A stretch of DNA of 64,000 nucleotides, taken from NCBI RefSeq assembly GCF_016641735.1, contig NZ_JAEDAO010000001.1:62001-126000 (forward strand), given 5' to 3'. The position numbers and the translations under genes are program-made. Position 1 is the first letter of the stretch. Every line of letters starts with the position of its first letter. This stretch comes from Ramlibacter algicola (GTDB lineage Bacteria; Pseudomonadota; Gammaproteobacteria; Burkholderiales; Burkholderiaceae_C). Shown piece after piece: positions 17,876-26,890 of this stretch. The notes below the pieces were generated by a model, which saw only the letters and a list, made by a program, of their open reading frames with translations, ran no database searches and was not told the origin of the DNA.

Positions 17876-18577
17876 ATGGAACTGTTCTCGACCGCCTGGT
17901 GGTCCGCCCTGCTGGCCATCGTCCTCATCGACCTCGTCCTCGCGGGCGACAACGCGATCGTCATCGCGCTTGCCGCCCGCAACCTGCCCGCCGGCCTGCG
18001 CCGCCGGGCCATCCTCTGGGGGACGTTCGGCGCCATCGCCGTGCGTTCGCTGATGACCATCGGCGTGGTCTGGCTGCTGAAGATTCCCGGCCTGATGCTG
18101 GCCGGCGGCATCGGCCTGCTGTGGATCGCCTACAAGCTGCTGGTGCCCGCCAGCGAAGAGGACGAGCACGGCGCCCCCGTCGCATCGACCTTCTGGGGCG
18201 CGATGAAGACCATCGTCGTCGCCGACGCGCTGATGGGCGTCGACAACGTGCTGGGCGTGGCCGGCGCCGCGCACGGCGCGATCGACCTGGTGGTCATCGG
18301 CCTGCTGGTCAGCGTGCCGATCGTCGTCTTCGGCAGCTCGATCGTGCTCAAGCTGGTGGACCGCTTCCCGATCATCATCCAGCTGGGCGCCGCCGTGCTG
18401 GCCTTCACAGCGGCCAAGATGATCACCGGCGAACCGCTGCTCGACCCGGTGTTCGATCCCGACACCTGGGTGCACACCGCGGCGCGCTACGCGACGTACG
18501 CCCTGGCCATCGCCGGCGTGCTCGGCGCCGGCTGGCTGGCCGCCCGCCGCGTGCAGCGCGAGCGGGCGTCGTCCTGA
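17876..18577 (+). CDS. TerC-family membrane protein, probable manganese exporter
   Basis: 233 residues, mostly hydrophobic with about seven membrane helices. Both conserved acidic signatures of the TerC/Alx family are present: LAGDNAIVIALA in the first helix and ALMGVDNVLGVAG in the middle. GGAG at 17867-17870 serves ATG 17876; an in-frame GTG six bases upstream is less likely. Family members such as Alx and MeeY/MeeF export Mn2+, and the upstream Mn riboswitch supports that role here. The basic tail RRVQRERASS is probably cytoplasmic. Confidence 0.9.
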   Translation: MELFSTAWWSALLAIVLIDLVLAGDNAIVIALAARNLPAGLRRRAILWGTFGAIAVRSLMTIGVVWLLKIPGLMLAGGIGLLWIAYKLLVPASEEDEHGAPVASTFWGAMKTIVVADALMGVDNVLGVAGAAHGAIDLVVIGLLVSVPIVVFGSSIVLKLVDRFPIIIQLGAAVLAFTAAKMITGEPLLDPVFDPDTWVHTAARYATYALAIAGVLGAGWLAARRVQRERASS

Positions 18578-18581
18578 CGCC

Positions 18582-21257
18582 TCAGCTCGCGTCGTCCAGC
18601 GCACGCGCCAGGTAAGGCGCGGTGCGGCTCGCACGGGCCTGGGCCACCTTCGCGGGCGGCCCTTCGACCACGATGCGGCCGCCCTCTTCGCCCGCGCCGG
18701 GGCCGACGTCGATCACCCAGTCGGCTTGCGCGGCCACGCGCATCTCGTGCTCCACCAGCACCACGGTGTGGCCCGCGTCGGCCAATGCGTGCAGTTGCAC
18801 CAGCAGCTTGTCGACGTCGGCCGGGTGCAGGCCCGTCGTCGGTTCGTCCAGCAGGTACAGCGTCGCGCTGCGCCCGGGCCGCTGCAGTTCGGTCGCCAGC
18901 TTGATGCGCTGCGCTTCGCCGCCGGACAGCTCGGTGGCGGGCTGGCCCAGGCGCAGGTAGCCCAGGCCCAGCGACTGCAGCACCGAGAGTGAACGCGCGA
19001 TCGACGCCTGGCCCTCGAAGAACGCCAGCGCCTCGTCCACCGTCATGCCGAGCACCTCCGCGATGGTGCGGTCCTGCCAGGTCACCTCCAGCGTGTCCGT
19101 GTTGTAGCGGGCGCCATGGCATTGCGGGCACGGCGCGAACACGCTGGGCATGAACAGCATCTCGACCGACACGAAGCCCTCGCCCTCGCAGGTGGGGCAG
19201 CGCCCCTTGGGCAGGTTGAACGAGAAGCGGCCGGCGTCGTACTTGCGCCGCTTCGCCAGCGGCGTCGCCGCGAACAGCTTGCGCACGTCGTCGAACAGGC
19301 CCGTGTACGTCGCGAGGTTCGAACGCGGCGTGCGGCCGATCGGCTTCTGGTCCACCTGCACCAGCCGGGCGATGCGGTCCGCCCCTTCCGCGATGCGGCC
19401 CCGCACCGGCTCCGCCTGGTCGGCCGCGAGCAAATCGGCTTCGTTCGCGGGTTCCTCGTCGCCGTCGGCTTCGCCACCAAGGTGCGCCAGCACCAGGTCG
19501 CGCAGCGCCTGCGACACGAGGCTCGACTTGCCCGAACCCGACACGCCGGTGACGACGGTGAGGACGCCAAGCGGGAACGCCGCGTCCAGGCCGTGCAGGT
19601 TGTTGCGGTGGATGCCCGCCAGCCGCAACCAGCCGCGCGGCGTGCGTTGCGGCCGCGCCGGCGCCGGCACCTCGCCGAACAGGTAGGGACGCGTCTGCGA
19701 CGACTGCACATGCACCAGGCCTTCCGGCGGCCCGCTGTACAGCACCTCGCCGCCGCGCTCGCCCGCGCCCGGGCCGACGTCGACCAGCCAGTCCGCGCGC
19801 CGCATCGCGCCCACGTCGTGCTCGACGACGAACAACGTGTTGCCGCCGTCGCGCAAGCGCTCGAGCGCGACCAGCAGCGCCTCGCTGTCGGCCGGATGCA
19901 GGCCGGCGGACGGCTCGTCGAGCACGTAGATCACGCCGAACAGGTGCGAGCCGAGTTGCGTCGCCAGGCGCAGCCGTTGCAGTTCGCCCGGTGACAAGGT
20001 CGGGGTTGCACGGTCCAGCGACAGGTAGCCGAGGCCGAGCTGCTCCAGCGTGGCGATGCGCGCCAGCAGGTCGCGCGCGATGCGCTGCGCGGTCAGGCGC
20101 TTTTCCTCCGACAGGTTGGGCGTGCGCCGGACGTCGGGCGCCGCCGCATGCGCGGAGCCGCCCTGGGCAACCCGCTTCGCTACCGCCGCCTTGGCGCTGG
20201 CGCGATCCAGCGTGCCGCCCGATGGCGCGCCGCCCCAGTCGGCGCGTGCCGCGGGCTCGAGCACCTCGCGCAGCCGCGACAGCGGCGTGCCGGCGAATTC
20301 CGCGACGTCCAGGCCCGCGAACGTGACGGACAAGGCTTCGGGCTTGAGCCGCTTGCCGTTGCACACCGGGCAGGTGGAGCCGGTGATGAAGCGCGACACG
20401 CGCTTGCGCATCAGCGCGCTCTGGGTCGTCGCCAGCGTGTGCAGCACGTAGTTGCGCGCGCCGGTGAAGGTGCCCATGTAGCTGGGTTCCATCTTCGACC
20501 GCAGCGCGGCGCGCGTCTCCTTGGGCGTGAAGCCCGCATACACCGGCACCGTGGGCGTCTCGTCGGTGTACAGGATCCAGTCGCGGTCCTTCTTCGGCAG
20601 CTCGCGCCACGGCTTGTCGACGTCGTAGCCCAGCGTGACCAGGATGTCGCGCAGGTTCTGGCCGTGCCACGCGGGCGGCCAGGCGGCGATCGCGCGCTCG
20701 CGGATGCTGAGCGAATCGTCCGGGACCATCGCGCGCTCGGTCACGTCCATGACCTTACCGAGCCCGTGGCAGCGCGGGCACGCGCCCTGCGGCGTGTTGG
20801 GCGAGAAGTCCTCCGCGTACAGCATCGGCTGCTGCGGCGGGTAGCTGCCCGCGCGCGAGAACAGCATGCGCACCAGGCTCGACATCGTCGTCACGCTGCC
20901 GACCGACGACCGCGCGCTGGGCGTGCCGCGTTGCTGCTGCAGGGCGACCGCGGGCGGCAGGCCTTCGATGCTGTCGACCTCCGGCACGCCGGCCTGGTCG
21001 ATCAGCCGGCGCGCATAGGGCGACACCGACTCGAGGTAGCGCCGCTGCGCTTCGGCGTACAGCGTGCCGAACGCGAGCGACGACTTGCCCGAGCCCGACA
21101 CGCCCGAGAACACGACGAGCGCGTCGCGCGGGATGTCGACGTCGACGTCCTTGAGGTTGTGCTCGCGGGCGCCACGCACGCGCACGAACCGGGTCGTGTC
21201 GAGGGCCTCCTGCTTTGGCTCAGGCGGAGTCGGTGCCGGGCGCTTTTCGCGGGCCAT
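18582..21257 (-). CDS. UvrA-like excinuclease subunit A paralogue (UvrA2 class)
   Basis: 891-residue double ABC ATPase. Both cassettes have Walker A GVSGSGKSSL and ABC signatures LSPGELQRLRLATQ and LSGGEAQRIKLATE. Zinc modules CPRCHGLGK, CPVCNGKR and CPTCEGEG/CPQCHGAR are visible. Several features point to the UvrA2/drug-resistance class and not canonical UvrA: the shorter length, degenerate first signature (P for G), VALQQQRGTPSARSSVGSVT, and the C-terminal order. UvrA2 proteins contribute to DNA-damage tolerance or self-resistance and lack full UvrB-binding sequence. ATG at 21255-21257 is chosen because upstream sequence is non-conserved. Confidence 0.9.
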   Translation of the reverse strand: MAREKRPAPTPPEPKQEALDTTRFVRVRGAREHNLKDVDVDIPRDALVVFSGVSGSGKSSLAFGTLYAEAQRRYLESVSPYARRLIDQAGVPEVDSIEGLPPAVALQQQRGTPSARSSVGSVTTMSSLVRMLFSRAGSYPPQQPMLYAEDFSPNTPQGACPRCHGLGKVMDVTERAMVPDDSLSIRERAIAAWPPAWHGQNLRDILVTLGYDVDKPWRELPKKDRDWILYTDETPTVPVYAGFTPKETRAALRSKMEPSYMGTFTGARNYVLHTLATTQSALMRKRVSRFITGSTCPVCNGKRLKPEALSVTFAGLDVAEFAGTPLSRLREVLEPAARADWGGAPSGGTLDRASAKAAVAKRVAQGGSAHAAAPDVRRTPNLSEEKRLTAQRIARDLLARIATLEQLGLGYLSLDRATPTLSPGELQRLRLATQLGSHLFGVIYVLDEPSAGLHPADSEALLVALERLRDGGNTLFVVEHDVGAMRRADWLVDVGPGAGERGGEVLYSGPPEGLVHVQSSQTRPYLFGEVPAPARPQRTPRGWLRLAGIHRNNLHGLDAAFPLGVLTVVTGVSGSGKSSLVSQALRDLVLAHLGGEADGDEEPANEADLLAADQAEPVRGRIAEGADRIARLVQVDQKPIGRTPRSNLATYTGLFDDVRKLFAATPLAKRRKYDAGRFSFNLPKGRCPTCEGEGFVSVEMLFMPSVFAPCPQCHGARYNTDTLEVTWQDRTIAEVLGMTVDEALAFFEGQASIARSLSVLQSLGLGYLRLGQPATELSGGEAQRIKLATELQRPGRSATLYLLDEPTTGLHPADVDKLLVQLHALADAGHTVVLVEHEMRVAAQADWVIDVGPGAGEEGGRIVVEGPPAKVAQARASRTAPYLARALDDAS

Positions 21258-21346
21258 GCGACGAGCTTGGCGGCACGGCCGGGCTGGCGCGGTCGGAACG
21301 CGCAGCCACCGCGCGTAGGACGCGCGACCTCGGGCATCATCGGCTC

Positions 21347-22492
21347 GTGAGATCCACGAACGTCCTTGCCGCGCTATGCCTGCTGCCGCTCGGTGCCTGG
21401 GCCGCCGACGACACGGCCTGGCAAGCATGCACGCGCGAGCAGCAACCCACCGCCCGCCTCGCGTGCTTCGACGCGTGGGCGCGCACGCAGGCCGCGCCGG
21501 CGATCACCGCCCCGCCTGCGCCCGCTGCTGCGCCTGCCACCGCCGCGACGACGCCGCCCGCGCCTTCGCCGGACCTGCCGGCGCTGGAAGTCGCCGAGGC
21601 CGCGCTCGCCCGTCCCTCGGCGCGCTGCGGCAGCGATCCCTCGGCGTCCCCGCTGGCCCGCTACTGGGAGCTCGAGAAGGCGAGCGGGTGCGGCGTGTTC
21701 CGCATCCGCATCTACCGGCCGATGCAGCTCTCGGTCGTGCACTCGAACTCCATCAACACGCAGCCGACGTCGGAGAACCCGCTGAACTCGGTCGCCACGG
21801 CCGAGCCCTACCGCAAGACCGAGACCCGCATCCAGCTCTCGGTGCGCACGAAGGTCGCCGAAGGTCTGCTCACCGGCGAGGGGCCGCTGCGCGATTCGCT
21901 GTGGTTCGGCTACACGCAGCAGTCGTCGTGGCAGCTGTTCACGCCGGACCTGTCGCGCCCGTTCCGCAACACCGACCACGAACCGGAGATCGTCTACATC
22001 CACCCGGTCACGCTGCGTGCGCCGGGCAACTGGACCGTCCGCTACGGCGGGCTCGGCCTCGTCCACCAGTCCAACGGCCAGAGCCTGCCGCGTTCGCGCA
22101 GCTGGAACCGCGCCTACGTGATGGTGGGCGCGGACCACCCGGATGGCTGGACGCTGCAGGCGCGCGCCTGGCGGCGCTTGCCGGAGGACGCAGCCGACGA
22201 CGACAACCCGGGCATCAGCAGCTACGTGGGCCGCGCCGAACTGCTCGCCGGCGTCACGACCGCGGGCGGGCAGACGGTCAGCGTGACGTGGCGCACGCCG
22301 CTGCGTGACTGGACCCGCCGCGGCTCGGTGCGCCTGGAGTGGATGCTGCCCCTGGGCGCCGGCGACGAGATCGGCCAGTTCGGCCGCCTGCGCCTGCACA
22401 CGCAGCTGTTCAACGGCTTCGGCGACAGCCTGCTGGACTACAACCGCCGCCGAACCGTGTTCAGCGTCGGGCTGAGCCTGGTCGACTGGTGA
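21347..22492 (+). CDS. pldA: Outer-membrane phospholipase A (PldA)
   Basis: 381 residues. A GTG start at 21347 gives a signal peptide ending VLAALCLLPLGAWA. An Ala/Pro-rich linker (about 50-85) precedes a 12-strand barrel domain typical of OMPLA. The catalytic motif GLVHQSNGQSLPRSRSWNR carries the His-x-Ser dyad near residue 240, and downstream Asn/Asp-rich loops (DAADDDNPGISSY) would bind calcium. The final strand ends in aromatic Trp. It is divergent from uvrA2 with a short gap. OMPLA removes misplaced phospholipids from the outer leaflet. Confidence 0.9.
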   Translation: MRSTNVLAALCLLPLGAWAADDTAWQACTREQQPTARLACFDAWARTQAAPAITAPPAPAAAPATAATTPPAPSPDLPALEVAEAALARPSARCGSDPSASPLARYWELEKASGCGVFRIRIYRPMQLSVVHSNSINTQPTSENPLNSVATAEPYRKTETRIQLSVRTKVAEGLLTGEGPLRDSLWFGYTQQSSWQLFTPDLSRPFRNTDHEPEIVYIHPVTLRAPGNWTVRYGGLGLVHQSNGQSLPRSRSWNRAYVMVGADHPDGWTLQARAWRRLPEDAADDDNPGISSYVGRAELLAGVTTAGGQTVSVTWRTPLRDWTRRGSVRLEWMLPLGAGDEIGQFGRLRLHTQLFNGFGDSLLDYNRRRTVFSVGLSLVDW

Positions 22493-22498
22493 CGCGCG

Positions 22499-23494
22499 TC
22501 AGGGGCGCTGCAGCCGGAACACCGGCCGCCGCGCACCGACCGCCGTGCCGCGCCAGTTGGTGATGGTCGCCATGCGCAAGGGCTGCAACGCCTCGCGCTG
22601 CTGGTCGTCCAGCCAGCCGAGCTGGTCGAGGGCTTCGACGGTCGCGGCGAACAGCGCGTGCTTGTTGCCGTCGGCGATCTTGATCGCCAGCGCTTCGCCG
22701 CGGCTCGCGCTGCCGATCACCTGCACGCCCTCGGCGCCGACCTTGGTCACCCAGTCGCCGCAGCCGGCACGCATCAGGATCTGGTCGTTGCGGTTGGTGC
22801 CCGACACCAGGTCCGGGTGCGCGACCATCGCGTCGCGCAACTGGCGGAAGCTGCCGCCGAATTCCGCGTCGCGCTCGCCGGTCGCCAGCCGCGCATAGGC
22901 GCGTGCCAGCGCCGCCAGCGGCATCGCGACGTTCGGGGCCGAGCAGCCGTCGATGCCCAGGCGCAGGTCGCCCTCGCGCAGGCCACTCGCGCGCGCGACG
23001 TCGCGCCGGATCGCGGCCTGCAGCGGATGCCCCATCTCCAGGTAGCTCTCCGTCGGCTGCCCGTGCTGTACGCACCACGCGAGGAAGCCCGCGTGCTTGC
23101 CGCTGCAGTTGTGGTGGCGCTCGTCGTAGTGCGCCGGCGCCGGGCCGACGCCCTGGTCGACGTAGTACGGCACGTGGCAGCCGCACTGCAGCGCCTTCAC
23201 GGGCAGGCCGATGCGCTGCAGGATCGCGTCAACGTTGCGCACATGCATCGGCTCCCCGCTGTGGCTGGCGCACAGCACCGCGAGCTGCTCCTGCGTGAAG
23301 CCGAGCTTCGTGGGGCCGTCCCCTTCGACGAACGGCAGCGCCTGCAGCGCCTTGAGCGTCGAGCGCGTGAAGGTCATGAACTGCGCATCGCCCGCCGCCG
23401 CGAGCACGCGGCCCTGGGTGTCGACGACGGCGATCGCGCCGTGATGCAGGTTCTCGCGCGTGTCGCCGCGCGTGGTCTCGACGAGGGGGGTCAT
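22499..23494 (-). CDS. Asparaginase of the Asparaginase_II (Rhizobium AnsA-like) family
   Basis: 331 residues, cytoplasmic, unrelated in fold to E. coli AnsA/AnsB. Recognisable family features are VETTRGDTRENLHHGAIAVV at the start, CASHSGEPMHVRNV, HHNCSGKHAGFLAWC, LGIDGCSAPNVAMPL and GNKHALFAATVEALDQLGWL. The thermolabile class has a cysteine-coordinated metal plus Ser-Lys catalysis, and the CSGKH motif carries these residues. It would hydrolyse asparagine to aspartate and ammonia. No transporter is adjacent. Confidence 0.9.
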   Translation of the reverse strand: MTPLVETTRGDTRENLHHGAIAVVDTQGRVLAAAGDAQFMTFTRSTLKALQALPFVEGDGPTKLGFTQEQLAVLCASHSGEPMHVRNVDAILQRIGLPVKALQCGCHVPYYVDQGVGPAPAHYDERHHNCSGKHAGFLAWCVQHGQPTESYLEMGHPLQAAIRRDVARASGLREGDLRLGIDGCSAPNVAMPLAALARAYARLATGERDAEFGGSFRQLRDAMVAHPDLVSGTNRNDQILMRAGCGDWVTKVGAEGVQVIGSASRGEALAIKIADGNKHALFAATVEALDQLGWLDDQQREALQPLRMATITNWRGTAVGARRPVFRLQRP

Positions 23495-23539
23495 GGGCCG
23501 ATTGTCGTGGGGAGTGCGCCCGCTGTCGCGGGCTGGCTC

Positions 23540-24622
23540 TCAGCGCCCCGATTCGAGCACCCGTTGCACCTCGCGCACTTCGGCGTCGCGCGCAGCCGCG
23601 TCCGCCGGCGTGGGCAGCACCTGGTCGGGCGGGATGCCGGCGAGGTCGACGGGGAACTCGGGCAGGCGCAGCGAGCGCGACGTGGCGTACATCAGGCGCC
23701 GCTTGCCGGAAGGCAGCGTCCAGGGCCGCAGGTTCGAGTAGTCCACCGAGCCCGCGCTGGACTGGCCGAACAGCTTGACCTTGAAGCTCTGGCGCATCGC
23801 GAGCAGGAACTCCTCGCAGCTGCTGCCGCAGCGGCCGTCGGTGAGCACGGCGATGCGGCTCGGCTGCGGCGCAACCTGTTTCGGCGCGACGATCTCGAAC
23901 GGCGGCTCGCCGGGCTGCGGGATGAAGGTGCCCGGTGCCGCGCGTTCGCTCGCGTCGGCGGCCTTGCCCGTCGCGTCGCGGCACTGCTGCGACTCCGGCG
24001 CGAACACCGCGCAGGCTGCGCGGTGCGCCGCGGCATTGGCGGGCGTGGCGAGGTACTCGGCGCCGACATCGCGCCGCAGGTTGGCGTCGGCCAGCGCCAG
24101 CACGGGCGCGTACGTCCAGTCCGAGCCGCCGCCGTTGCCGCGCACGTCCACCAGCAGGTTGGGCCGCGCGGCGATGTCCGTCACGTGCTCCTTCAGCAGC
24201 GCGGCGATGGCGGCGCCGGACGGATCGCCGAACGAGGGCAGCACGAGCATCGCCGTGCGGTCGGAGAGGATCCGGAACGAAGGGGGCGCAGGGGCGGCGC
24301 GGGCCGGGGTGGCCGCCCCGGGCAGCAGCGACCTCAAGCTCAGGTGCCACTTGCGGTAGGTCCGCAGGTAGGTGCGCAGCACGTCCACGCAAGCCTCGTC
24401 GCTCGCGATCTGCCCCGCCTGTGCGCGCGCGGCGGCCAGCGCCGCATCGAACGCCGCCTGCCCCTTCTGCGCCACGTGGTCTCGCGCGCCCGCGTCGTTC
24501 GTGAGCATGTACGGCGCGAGCGCGTCGAGGTCCTGGCGGCAATCCGCAGCAGCGTCCGATTGCGCGTGGGCGCAGGCCGCGGCGGCAAGCAGCAGGGTGG
24601 CAAGCAGGGTCGATCTCTTCAT
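23540..24622 (-). CDS. S41-family (C-terminal processing-like) peptidase, exported
   Basis: 360 residues with signal peptide MKRSTLLATLLLAAAACAHA. The S41 core shows DVRGNGGGSDWTY (oxyanion region) and IAVLTDGRCGSSCEEFLLAM, where the second Ser of CGSSC is the probable nucleophile, near residue 268. There is no PDZ domain, so it belongs to the tricorn-core/interphotoreceptor-retinoid-like group and not to CtpA. Cysteine pairs in the mature part (ACVDVL, CAVFAPESQQC) suggest a periplasmic disulfide protein. The start at 24620-24622 is set by the signal peptide. Confidence 0.85.
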   Translation of the reverse strand: MKRSTLLATLLLAAAACAHAQSDAAADCRQDLDALAPYMLTNDAGARDHVAQKGQAAFDAALAAARAQAGQIASDEACVDVLRTYLRTYRKWHLSLRSLLPGAATPARAAPAPPSFRILSDRTAMLVLPSFGDPSGAAIAALLKEHVTDIAARPNLLVDVRGNGGGSDWTYAPVLALADANLRRDVGAEYLATPANAAAHRAACAVFAPESQQCRDATGKAADASERAAPGTFIPQPGEPPFEIVAPKQVAPQPSRIAVLTDGRCGSSCEEFLLAMRQSFKVKLFGQSSAGSVDYSNLRPWTLPSGKRRLMYATSRSLRLPEFPVDLAGIPPDQVLPTPADAAARDAEVREVQRVLESGR

Positions 24623-24735
24623 GCGGACTCCGGGGGGGGGTGCGTGATTGTCGCGGGCGAGCATGAGGCCCCGGCAGGTATCGTCTGACGTGATCGCTGG
24701 CTCGCGCGAGCAGCACAGTGCTCCTACGAGCATGG

Positions 24736-24755
24736 ATTCCGGCTTTCGCCGGAAT
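24736..24755. repeat. REP-like palindrome (ATTCCGGC type)
   Basis: ATTCCGGC-TTTC-GCCGGAAT, an 8-bp stem with a 4-base loop, followed by GAC. It ends only 18 bases before the ATG of the acyl-CoA synthetase, so its hairpin sits immediately upstream of that gene's ribosome site GGGAGG. The same stem occurs in the opposite orientation at 52141-52160. Confidence 0.7.
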
Positions 24756-24772
24756 GACAGGGAGGTGCGGGA

Positions 24773-26611
24773 ATGCAGAATGCCCGCATGCCCTCCATCC
24801 GCTCCCTCGCCGACATCGAAGCGCTCGAGCGCGCGCCGTACGAGCAGGCGATCCCGGCGCGCTCGCCCTATGGCTTGATCCAGCGCGCGGCGCAGCGCTT
24901 CGGCGAGCGCGACGCCTTCGTCTTCCTGCCCTCGGGCGATCCGTCGGCGCCGGTGGAACGCACCACGTATGCGCAACTGCTGGACGGCATCCATCGCGCG
25001 GCGAACCTGTTCCGCTCGCTGGGCGTCGGGCCGGACGACGCGGTGGCGCTGCTCGCGCCGAACCACCCGCTGACGCATGCGGCGCTGTGGGGCGCGCAAC
25101 TGGCCGGGCGCGCGTGCCCGATCAACCCGCTGCTGCAGCCCGAGCACATCGCGGCCCTGCTGCGCGCCAGCGGCGCCAAGGTGCTGGTGGCGCTCGGTCC
25201 GAACGACGAAGTGGACATGTGGTCCACGGTGCGCCAGGTGCTGGCGCTGCATCCGCTGCCCTGCCTGGCGATCGGTGGCGCGGACGGTGCGCAGGGCTTC
25301 GCGACGGCGTTGCAGCAGCAGCCGGCGCAACTGCAGTTCGAGCCGGTGCTGCATCCCGACCACGTCGCCGCCTGCTACCACACGGGCGGCACGACCGGCG
25401 CGCCCAAGCTCGCGCTGCACACGCAGGGCAACGAGGCGCACACCAGCTGGTTCGCGCACCGGTTCTACGGCTTCGACGAGCACACGGTGGAGATCAACGG
25501 CTTCCCGCTGTTCCACGTCGCGGGCGCGTTCGTCTACGGCCTCGCGCTGCTGGCGATCGGCGGCACGCAGGTCGTGCCGACGCTCTCGGGCATGCGCAAC
25601 GCGGCGTTCGTGCGCAGCTACTGGAAGCACTGCGAGCGCCATCGCGTGAGCGCGCTCGCGTGCGTCCCGACGATCCTCGCGACGCTGGCCAACCAGCCGC
25701 TCGATGCCGACGTCTCGCGCGTGCGTGTCGCGTACACGGGCGGCTCGCCGCTGCCGAACGAGCTCGCGGCGCAATTCGAGGCGCGCACCGGCATCCCGGT
25801 GCGCAACATCCTGGGCATGACCGAGTGCGCGGGGCTGCTGACGATCGAGCCGTTCGCGGCGCGGCGCGTTCCCGGTTCGACCGGGCTGCGGCTGCCGTAC
25901 ACGCAGGTGCGCGCGGTGCCCTGGACCGGCGGCGAGGTCCAACTGGACGCCAGCTGCGCGCCGGGGGAGACGGGGGTGATCGTCGTGCGCGGGCCGCACG
26001 TCAGCCCCGGCTACACCGATGCCGCACGCAACGCAGGCATGTTCGAAGGCGGCTGGCTGGTCTCCGGCGACCTCGGGCACGTCGATGCGGACGGCACGGT
26101 GCACGTCACCGGCCGTGCCAAGGACGTGATCATCCGCGGCAGCCACAACATCGATCCCGGGCTGGTGGAGGAAGCGCTGCTCGCGCATCCCGCGGTCGCG
26201 ATGGCCGCGGTGGTCGGCGAGCCGGACGCGCACGCGGGCGAAGTGCCGGTGGCGTTCGTCACGCTGCGGCCGGGTGGGCAGGCGGACGCGGCGGCGATCC
26301 TGGCCGAGGTGTCGCCGCGCGTGTACGAGCGCCCGGCCGTGCCCAAGCGCGTGACGGTGCTGCCGTCGCTGCCGGTGACGGCGATCGGCAAGGTCTACAA
26401 GCCGGCGCTGCGCGTGATGGCGATCGAGACGCGGCTGCGCGAGTCGCTTGCGGATCTCGGCGTGACGGTCGAAGTGCAGGCGGAAGACCGAGGCGGCAAG
26501 CTCGTGGCGACGCTCGTCGTCCACGCCGCCGATGGCGCCGCCCTGCGCGAGCAGGTGCAGCAGCGTCTCGGGGCGATGTCGCTCCACCCCGAGCTGAAGT
26601 TCACGCGCTGA
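24773..26611 (+). CDS. AMP-binding acyl-CoA synthetase (ligase)
   Basis: 612-residue adenylate-forming enzyme. ATP-binding motif YHTGGTTGAPKLALHTQGN, GMTECAGL, hinge VSGDLGHVDADGTVHVTGRAKDVIIRGSHNIDP and C-terminal catalytic Lys in VTAIGKVYKPAL are all present. It activates a carboxylic acid as an acyl-AMP and transfers it to CoA; the acid is not predictable. A C-terminal extension of about 70 residues (VEVQAEDRGGKLVATLVVHA) goes beyond the usual end and looks like a small ACT/regulatory-like fold. GGGAGG precedes ATG 24773; a second ATG is at 24788. Confidence 0.92.
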   Translation: MQNARMPSIRSLADIEALERAPYEQAIPARSPYGLIQRAAQRFGERDAFVFLPSGDPSAPVERTTYAQLLDGIHRAANLFRSLGVGPDDAVALLAPNHPLTHAALWGAQLAGRACPINPLLQPEHIAALLRASGAKVLVALGPNDEVDMWSTVRQVLALHPLPCLAIGGADGAQGFATALQQQPAQLQFEPVLHPDHVAACYHTGGTTGAPKLALHTQGNEAHTSWFAHRFYGFDEHTVEINGFPLFHVAGAFVYGLALLAIGGTQVVPTLSGMRNAAFVRSYWKHCERHRVSALACVPTILATLANQPLDADVSRVRVAYTGGSPLPNELAAQFEARTGIPVRNILGMTECAGLLTIEPFAARRVPGSTGLRLPYTQVRAVPWTGGEVQLDASCAPGETGVIVVRGPHVSPGYTDAARNAGMFEGGWLVSGDLGHVDADGTVHVTGRAKDVIIRGSHNIDPGLVEEALLAHPAVAMAAVVGEPDAHAGEVPVAFVTLRPGGQADAAAILAEVSPRVYERPAVPKRVTVLPSLPVTAIGKVYKPALRVMAIETRLRESLADLGVTVEVQAEDRGGKLVATLVVHAADGAALREQVQQRLGAMSLHPELKFTR

Positions 26612-26620
26612 GCGGCGCGG

Positions 26621-26839
26621 CTACTTGGCCGAGTCCTGCTTGCAGAGCTCGGCGGGGCCGCGGCAATCGTCCTGGCGCGACATGCCATTGGCCGGGATCG
26701 GCGCTTCGGCGCTGGGCGCGCCGCTCGCTTCACCTGGCGGTGTCGGGGTCGCGCGGTCCGCGCAACCCAGCAGCGAGGCCGCGACCAGCACGCACGCACC
26801 AACGTGCGGCCAGGCGCGGCGTTGCAGGGGCGAGGGCAT
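26621..26839 (-). CDS. Small putative lipoprotein
   Basis: 72 residues. The N-terminus is basic then hydrophobic (ACVLVAASLLGCADR) with a lipobox ending at Cys near residue 26, so it is probably lipid-anchored. The mature 46 residues are Pro/Ala/Gly/Ser-rich and end in two cysteines (DDCRGPAELCKQD) that could form a disulfide. CAGGAG upstream supports translation. No family is recognised. It converges with the acyl-CoA synthetase. Confidence 0.6.
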   Translation of the reverse strand: MPSPLQRRAWPHVGACVLVAASLLGCADRATPTPPGEASGAPSAEAPIPANGMSRQDDCRGPAELCKQDSAK

Positions 26840-26890
26840 GCTGGGCTCCTGGCCGGCCGCCGCGGTGAAGCGGCAGCCGGCCTGCCTGCA

